Assembly (NCBI GenBank): GCA_024275615.1
Contig: JAJRYU010000600.1
Span: forward strand, 1 to 9,889
Source: Planctomycetota bacterium
GTDB taxonomy: Bacteria > Planctomycetota > GCA-002687715 > DRQF01
Reading direction: 5' to 3'
DNA length: 9,889 nucleotides
The notes under the pieces are model-generated. The model had not been told where the DNA came from. It saw only the letters and a program-made list of their open reading frames with translations, and ran no database searches. Of this stretch, positions 6,278 through 9,889 are shown one piece after another (the first letter of the stretch is position 1; every line of letters starts with the position of its first letter). A program made the translations under genes and the position numbers.

Positions 6278-7111
6278 CTATTTGTGACTTGCTGCAATGT
6301 TGCTGGACACAAAAGCACAGAGAACTTCGACCTCGTAGGGTTTCACGATAAATCCATCGAGGATCTCGAAATTGCTGAGGTCAAGACCGGCGGCGGTGGC
6401 CAGAATAAACGAAATGTCGGCAAGATCCCGGTCGGCTCTGAGTTTTTCGCAGAATTCCAACCCGCTCGCGCCCTCTCCCATCTCTAGGTCGGAAACGATG
6501 AGATTCGGCTTTTTTTCATGTATGGCCGTCATAGCTTCTTCGGCGCAATGAAAAACAACTACATCGTAGTTGCGTTTTATCAGAGTGCGCTTGACGCCTT
6601 CTGCGATCGATTTTTCGTCGTCGACGACGTAGATAAGGGGATGAGGGTCGATCATACACATCTGACGCTCTGGGACATCATCATCGTCAACGCGTGCCAG
6701 AAGATCGTTCAATGTCGGGACATCTGAGTTGCGCCAAACCTCTTCGACTTCGTTCTTGAGCCGCATGTTGTAGCTCTTAATGGCAAGCCATTCCTGATAG
6801 TCAGGATTTGTGTCCTTGATATCCAGCTCATCGTGGGTGTCAACGCTGAAAAAGAAGCAGTCACGAAAGAGGAGTTCTTGAAAGACCATTTTCATGAATG
6901 GATAGCGACGATTCCCTAGGCGAAGGCTAAACTTGCGCATACAGCCTCGCTTTTTTTCGTCAACGAATCCGCTCAGCACTTCATCACGAGTGCCGTCGGA
7001 AAAATTCATGCTCTTCGGCCAGTGGGCTTGAGCTAAATCGCCCCAGGCCACTTCAAGGAATGTGCTGACAGCGCGCTTGATCAGCGAGACGTCCACGGTC
7101 TCGAGTTTCAT
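6278..7111 (-). CDS. Response-regulator-like protein: unrecognised N-terminal domain plus C-terminal receiver
   Basis: This is a 277-residue cytoplasmic protein with no membrane segment. Residues about 158-272 are a CheY-like receiver: acidic pocket Asp164-Asp165-Glu166, phospho-acceptor Asp208 (in VSDLEMGEG), Thr239 in place of the usual Thr/Ser switch (ILATA) and Lys257 in VKPY. All phosphotransfer residues are present, so it should accept phosphate. Residues 1-145 are a domain I cannot name, with the stretches LGNRRYPFMKMVFQE (65-79), FFFSVDTHDELDI (86-98) and NPDYQEWLAIKSYN (102-115). Their character suggests a conserved family. It shows no helix-turn-helix, GGDEF or kinase box, and the receiver at the C-terminus is the reverse of the usual order. 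An acidic linker (VDDDDVPE) joins the halves. The start is ATG 7109-7111 with a weak Shine-Dalgarno; it ends TAG, then TAA two codons later. No histidine kinase lies nearby, so it is an orphan. Confidence 0.9.
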   Translation of the reverse strand: MKLETVDVSLIKRAVSTFLEVAWGDLAQAHWPKSMNFSDGTRDEVLSGFVDEKKRGCMRKFSLRLGNRRYPFMKMVFQELLFRDCFFFSVDTHDELDIKDTNPDYQEWLAIKSYNMRLKNEVEEVWRNSDVPTLNDLLARVDDDDVPERQMCMIDPHPLIYVVDDEKSIAEGVKRTLIKRNYDVVVFHCAEEAMTAIHEKKPNLIVSDLEMGEGASGLEFCEKLRADRDLADISFILATAAGLDLSNFEILDGFIVKPYEVEVLCAFVSSNIAASHK

Positions 7112-7226
7112 ATTAAAGATGAACTCACATGGGGCGACACAGTTCTAATTTACACCGAAACCAAGTGAAATAGGCTCGGTCCGGAGCAACCATAAACCCT
7201 GGTCGACCGAATTTCACTCTAAGATG

Positions 7227-7243
7227 AAAAAATCTCGAAGATT
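7227..7243 (-). terminator. Small hairpin with U-run, possible terminator after lspA
   Basis: On the minus strand AATCT-TCG-AGATT is followed by a run giving six T in a row (7227-7232). The stem is only 5 bp, part of it inside the T-run, so it is weak alone; it follows the larger hairpin at 7249-7287 and the two may act together. It lies 111 nt past the lspA stop and 116 nt before the receiver gene. Confidence 0.4.
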
Positions 7244-7248
7244 CCTGT

Positions 7249-7287
7249 ATTCGTTCATAGGGCTTTCGCCCCATGAATGTGTCGAAT
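7249..7287 (-). ncRNA. Bulged GAAA-tetraloop hairpin in the lspA-receiver gap (structured RNA element, function unknown)
   Basis: On the minus strand, 7268-7277 pairs with 7254-7263 over 10 bp (TTCATGGGGC with GCCCTATGAA, one G-U) around a GAAA tetraloop (GNRA type, 7264-7267). Outside it ATTCG (7283-7287) pairs with CGAAT (7249-7253), leaving a one-sided bulge ACACA (7278-7282). Such a bulged stem with a GNRA loop is typical of a folded RNA, not of a plain terminator. It may be the lspA 3' end, an attenuator or leader of the receiver gene, or a small RNA. I do not recognise a riboswitch class. The gap 7112-7353 (242 bp) holds no convincing gene. Confidence 0.5.
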
Positions 7288-7353
7288 GACGGGCCAACTT
7301 AGAAGATGGCTTGGGGAAATCAGGGTGCTTGAGCTGTCTGGAGACCCGGGGTT

Positions 7354-7890
7354 TCAGAGATTCTTGGCGCTCAAGGTGTGGTTGGCTCTCACTGTGCGAT
7401 CGTGCCCCCAAAGCACAAGCAGGAGTAGCGGTGCGCCCACACAGATGCATGAATCAGCGACGTTGAAGGTCGGAAACTCAAACCAATAGAATTGCAGGAA
7501 ATCCCGAACTTCACCTTCAAAAAGAGCATTGGGGTTCTGGAAGATGTTGTCGTAGATGTTGCCCAAGGCACCGGCACAGACGAGTCCGAACGCCAACTGA
7601 GCCATGCGTCCCTTGTGCTCCAAGCTGGCGTACATCCACACCAACCCCAACAGGACAGAGCCGCGAATAGCAACCCACACGAAAGCCGGAACGGTCTCAG
7701 CCATACCCCACATCATTCCGGAGTTTGTAATCAGGCGGAGCCGAAACACACCTTCCCAAATCTCGTACTCTTCAAACATTTCCAGCCGGGACTCAACGAG
7801 GTACTTAGACCCCAAGTCGACGACCAAAGCGATCAAAAAGGTTGTGATGAAGAGCCAATGACCTGTTCTGGTCGGTTTATTCACGGGCAT
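7354..7890 (-). CDS. lspA: Lipoprotein signal peptidase (signal peptidase II)
   Basis: LspA cleaves the signal peptide of diacylglyceryl-modified prolipoproteins in the inner membrane. From ATG 7888-7890 it is 178 residues with about four membrane helices (near 12-26, 66-88, 95-112 and 147-161). Family motifs are present: VDLGSKY with Asp25 and Lys29, LITNSGMMWG with Asn56, GNIYDNI with Asn111 and catalytic Asp114, and FNVADSCI with Asn143 and catalytic Asp146. The usual Arg after Asp114 (GNxxDR) is Asn here. A GTG at 7936-7938 would add 16 residues and start 6 nt after the DksA-like stop; I prefer the ATG because MPVNKPTRTGHW then hydrophobic is the family N-terminus. It is co-transcribed with the DksA-like gene. 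A lipobox protein at the right edge is a likely substrate. It ends TGA. Confidence 0.95.
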   Translation of the reverse strand: MPVNKPTRTGHWLFITTFLIALVVDLGSKYLVESRLEMFEEYEIWEGVFRLRLITNSGMMWGMAETVPAFVWVAIRGSVLLGLVWMYASLEHKGRMAQLAFGLVCAGALGNIYDNIFQNPNALFEGEVRDFLQFYWFEFPTFNVADSCICVGAPLLLLVLWGHDRTVRANHTLSAKNL

Positions 7891-7944
7891 GTTCTCGAAT
7901 CGTATGAAAGGGGCTCCGAAGAAAAACTCCAGAGCCACCCCATA

Positions 7945-8325
7945 TTACTCTTCTTCCACTCCCGGTGGCACACCGTATTTCTCAACGTGGCTTTGGCATT
8001 CAATACAGTATTCCGCCGCAGGAACCGCCGTGAGACGGGGTACGGGAATAGCGGCTTTGCAGCCCAAACACTTGCCGTAGGTGCCGTCCTCAATCCGATC
8101 AAGAGCTTGATCGATCGCCTGAACTTGGACGCGTTCCGTCGCCATCAAGCCGAGGGTCAGCTCTTGTTCATATTGATCACTGCCCATATCGGCAATTTCA
8201 TCAACACCTTGGCCACTGCCATGGGTCTTCAGGGCCTCTTCCGCCATGGACGACAAACTACCGGTCAAACGGCGTCGACGCTCAACAAGAAGGGTCTTAA
8301 ACTTTTCGCGATCTCTCGCGCGCAT
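7945..8325 (-). CDS. DksA/TraR family C4 zinc-finger protein
   Basis: This is a 126-residue cytoplasmic protein: an N-terminal helical hairpin (about 1-80, REKFKTLLVERRRRL then QELTLGLMATERVQVQAIDQALDRIEDG) and a C4 zinc finger with Cys86, Cys89, Cys107 and Cys110 (CLGC ... CIEC). Family members bind in the RNA polymerase secondary channel and, in DksA, act with ppGpp. At the coiled-coil tip the protein reads ADMGSDQYEQE; by my hand alignment the Asp-x-Ala pair needed in E. coli DksA becomes Gly-x-Asp, so it is a DksA-like relative and full DksA activity is not assured. The length is shorter than E. coli DksA (151). ATG 8323-8325 has a GAGG about 8 nt upstream, and a strong promoter lies about 105 nt before it. 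It is followed by lspA after a short or overlapping junction. It ends TAA. Confidence 0.93.
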   Translation of the reverse strand: MRARDREKFKTLLVERRRRLTGSLSSMAEEALKTHGSGQGVDEIADMGSDQYEQELTLGLMATERVQVQAIDQALDRIEDGTYGKCLGCKAAIPVPRLTAVPAAEYCIECQSHVEKYGVPPGVEEE

Positions 8326-8437
8326 GGTGAATCCTCAATACAGTTGCCTGGCAAATCGCGCTTTCGCGTCTTTAAGTTAGCCTGGGAAAAAGGCTTATGC
8401 CAGATCAGGGTCCTTGGTTTGCTGATCGTTGGGGAGG

Positions 8438-8467
8438 AGTATATTGACCTTTTGTAGGGCTTGTCAA
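8438..8467 (-). promoter_or_regulatory. Near-consensus sigma70-type promoter for the DksA-like gene and lspA
   Basis: On the minus strand an exact TTGACA (8462-8467) and TATACT (8438-8443) lie 18 bp apart. Transcription would start near 8431, giving a leader of about 105 nt before the ATG. The -35 and the bases just before the -10 form an inverted repeat, TTGAC with GTCAA 14 nt apart, which could be an operator. The leader holds a small CGC-GAAA-GCG hairpin shortly before the start codon. Confidence 0.75.
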
Positions 8468-8527
8468 ACAAATCCCAACAAGGATCATAATTCCTGGCCC
8501 ACAACGCCTTCTGCTAATGACAGATTA

Positions 8528-8555
8528 TTGCGCAACTCGCTATCTGATATAGAAT
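8528..8555 (+). promoter_or_regulatory. Possible promoter for the Xer recombinase gene (weak)
   Basis: TTGCGC (8528-8533) and TAGAAT (8550-8555) are 16 bp apart; the -10 is good (5 of 6), the -35 is poor (3 of 6). Just after it AATAC-TG-GTATT (8562-8573) is a small inverted repeat near the expected start of transcription. The 293-bp gap 8326-8618 is a divergent control region and holds no gene that I can see. Confidence 0.35.
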
Positions 8556-8618
8556 TGCATCAATACTGGTATTTCTGCCTCGCAACAGGCACTCTATACG
8601 GCGAAGGAGGAAAGAGGT

Positions 8619-9518
8619 TTGATCGATCGCGGTGAAATGCAGATGTTTTTGAGTCTCGGGCTCACAGAATCCATGTGGTCGCTCAGGACCCATGAAGCAT
8701 ACAATCGCGACATTGAGCTCTATCTCCTTTTCCTGGAAGAAGTTGGGTGCAAGTCCGTGGCACACTCGAATGCCACTCTTATCCTCCAATTCATGGAAAA
8801 GCGGCGAAAAGTGGGAGATTCCAGAAGAACTCGGGCCAGACGACAGGCTGCCCTAAGGTCTTTTCATCGCTACCTCCTTAGCGAAGGTGTCCTGGAAGAA
8901 GATGTGTGTGTGCACTTGCCAACCCCCAAGAGAGCGGCAACCCTGCCCCATTACCTCACCATGGCCGAGGTCGCCCGGCTCTTGAAGCAGTGTGCCGGTG
9001 CCGGACCTTTGGCCCGACGAGATCTCGCCATCGTTGAAATCCTCTACGCCACAGGCATACGCGTCTCCGAGCTGGTCGGACTCGATGTTGCCGATTTCCA
9101 ACAGGGCATTCAGGTGGAATCTCTCAAGGTCTTAGGCAAAGGCCGCAAGGAACGTTTCGTGCCCATTCACGAGCACGCAGTTTTGGCTTTGGAATGCTAT
9201 CTGCGTCGGAGCCGACCTCAACTTGCCAAACCCTTGTCTCCTGGCAGCCTCTTCTTGGGGGCCCAAGGTCGGCCCCTAAGTCGAAACGCCGTTTATAAGA
9301 GATTGCGCAAACTGGGATTGCAAGCTGGAATCCGTACAGTGGTGACGCCCCATTTGCTGCGCCACACCTTCGCCACCCACTTGGTGCATGAAGGCGCTGA
9401 TCTTCGAAGTGTTCAGGAGATGCTAGGACACGCGAACTTGGAAACAACAACGGTCTACACCTCGGTGGATGCCGAGAGACTCAAGAAAGTTCATACCCGT
9501 GCCCACCCACGCGCTTAG
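8619..9518 (+). CDS. Tyrosine recombinase of the XerC/XerD type
   Basis: This is a 299-residue site-specific recombinase of the length and layout of XerC/XerD, which resolve chromosome dimers at dif during division with FtsK. It has an N-terminal core-binding SAM-like domain (about 10-95: RTHEAYNRDIELYLLFLEE, RRQAALRSFHRYL), then the catalytic domain with Arg148 (ATGIRVSEL), Lys174 (GKGRKER), His245 and Arg248 (HLLRHTFATH), His271 (LGHANLETT) and the nucleophile Tyr280 (TVYTSVD). The C-terminus ends LKKVHTRAHPRA, the XerC/D type tail. All catalytic residues are present. The start is a TTG at 8619 with a strong GGAGG (8606-8610) 8 nt upstream; the next ATG codons at 8637 and 8643 lack this. 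XerC or XerD cannot be told apart here. No phage or integron genes lie nearby, so a housekeeping role is likely. It ends TAG; the following lipoprotein ORF starts inside its last 20 bp. Confidence 0.93.
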   Translation: MIDRGEMQMFLSLGLTESMWSLRTHEAYNRDIELYLLFLEEVGCKSVAHSNATLILQFMEKRRKVGDSRRTRARRQAALRSFHRYLLSEGVLEEDVCVHLPTPKRAATLPHYLTMAEVARLLKQCAGAGPLARRDLAIVEILYATGIRVSELVGLDVADFQQGIQVESLKVLGKGRKERFVPIHEHAVLALECYLRRSRPQLAKPLSPGSLFLGAQGRPLSRNAVYKRLRKLGLQAGIRTVVTPHLLRHTFATHLVHEGADLRSVQEMLGHANLETTTVYTSVDAERLKKVHTRAHPRA

Positions 9519-9889
9519 GCGACTGGTTTCAATCCTCATGTTGACCTTGTTCCTGATGGGATGTGCCTTATTCAGGCCGACTCCACCTCGGGGTCTTGAA
9601 GTCAGAATGAGTAAGACGACTTTGACTGCAAACGAGTTTGGCGAGCTTCTTCTGGTTAGTACATTTACTGTGAAGAATCCCAACGATTTTGATGTTCACA
9701 TAGTTGAAACTGAGCGCACATTGCGCATCAAGTCTCATCCTCTGAAGACCCAATCCGGCCATGTGCCGCGAACCGTGCCCGCTCACGGCGAGGTCCAAAT
9801 ACCAGCACGCGCAACGATTCGCGGGCAAGACATAGTGACTTCCCTCAACAAAAAGGAAAGAGACGGCCACCTCGCCACGTCATTTCAAA
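9499..9889 (+). CDS. Lipoprotein with WHy/LEA14-like domain (partial, C-terminus outside window)
   Basis: A frame from GTG 9499-9501 is open to the right edge (130 codons). The N-terminus is a lipoprotein signal: basic MPTHALRR, hydrophobic VSILMLTLFL and lipobox LMGC with Cys22 to be lipidated. The mature part has LEVRMSKTTL then FTVKNPNDFDVHI (about 56-68), the pattern of the water-stress/hypersensitive response (WHy, LEA type 2) domain, where an Asn-Pro-Asn stretch follows the first strands. Bacterial members are usually envelope lipoproteins of unclear task, some linked to desiccation stress. I chose GTG because the ATG at 9538 would leave only 8 residues before the Cys and no basic residues. 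It overlaps the recombinase gene by 20 bp, so the two are probably co-transcribed, with a poor Shine-Dalgarno. The domain call is from pattern only. Confidence 0.75.
   Translation, partial: MPTHALRRLVSILMLTLFLMGCALFRPTPPRGLEVRMSKTTLTANEFGELLLVSTFTVKNPNDFDVHIVETERTLRIKSHPLKTQSGHVPRTVPAHGEVQIPARATIRGQDIVTSLNKKERDGHLATSFQ

Noticed and set aside
7125..7274. A 49-residue frame on the minus strand in the lspA-receiver gap
   Set aside because: Its ATG lies inside the stem of the GAAA hairpin, it has no Shine-Dalgarno outside that stem, and the sequence shows no domain.
7214..7450. A 78-residue frame on the minus strand overlapping the end of lspA
   Set aside because: It is out of frame with the conserved C-terminus of LspA, which is clearly the real coding frame there.
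8326..8618. A dif-like or att recombination site next to the Xer gene
   Set aside because: I see inverted repeats of 5 bp only and nothing with the two 11-bp arms and 6-bp centre of a Xer site; the gap reads as a divergent promoter region.
1..9889. CRISPR arrays, insertion sequences, prophage or defence islands
   Set aside because: No spaced direct repeats, transposase, terminal inverted repeats, phage structural genes or known defence domains are visible on either strand.

Overview
The window looks like an ordinary chromosomal stretch of a Gram-negative (diderm) bacterium of moderate GC content. WaaA (Kdo transferase) implies lipid A-based LPS. LspA and a lipobox protein imply lipoprotein processing, and a prepilin-like protein implies a type IV pilus or type II secretion type system. 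Nothing visible fixes the phylum. The DksA-like/LspA pair, the response regulator with a C-terminal receiver and the WHy-domain lipoprotein would suit a deltaproteobacterial-type or Planctomycetes-type lineage, but that is an impression only. I see no transposase, phage gene, CRISPR array, rRNA or tRNA.

Layout. On the minus strand, read right to left, there are three blocks. (a) A DksA/TraR-type zinc-finger gene and lspA (8325 to 7354) sit behind a near-consensus sigma70-type promoter at 8438-8467. Behind lspA lies an untranslated stretch with a strong bulged GAAA-tetraloop hairpin and a small U-tailed hairpin. (b) A 277-residue response-regulator-like gene (7111 to 6278) has an unrecognised N-terminal domain and a C-terminal receiver. 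(c) A housekeeping cluster secA - waaA - metK (6064 to 904) ends in a very strong hairpin terminator at 852-888. To the left of it, after about 230 bp with no clear gene, a partial prepilin-like gene runs off the left edge. On the plus strand, divergent from the DksA-like gene, a XerC/XerD-type tyrosine recombinase (8619-9518) overlaps a WHy/LEA14-like lipoprotein gene that runs off the right edge.

The most unusual point is secA. The frame is complete from the N-terminus to the C-terminal zinc motif (870 codons) but is broken once by an in-frame amber codon (TAG, minus strand, 5543-5545) between Walker A and Walker B of the first nucleotide-binding domain. Family homologues commonly have Glu about there, so one G-to-T change (GAG to TAG) would explain it. 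secA is normally essential, so this is a sequencing or assembly error, a real mutation rescued by a suppressor tRNA or a second secA, or amber readthrough. TAG also ends waaA, the receiver gene and the recombinase gene, which argues against wholesale reassignment of TAG, although two of those three ambers are followed within three codons by an in-frame TAA.

Together the genes cover protein export (SecA), lipoprotein maturation (LspA), LPS core assembly (WaaA), methyl-donor synthesis (MetK), transcription control (DksA-like, receiver protein) and chromosome dimer resolution (Xer). I did not find a convincing novel multi-gene system. The points worth following are the secA amber, the unknown domain fused to a receiver, the structured RNA between lspA and the receiver gene, and a possible coupling ORF in front of waaA.
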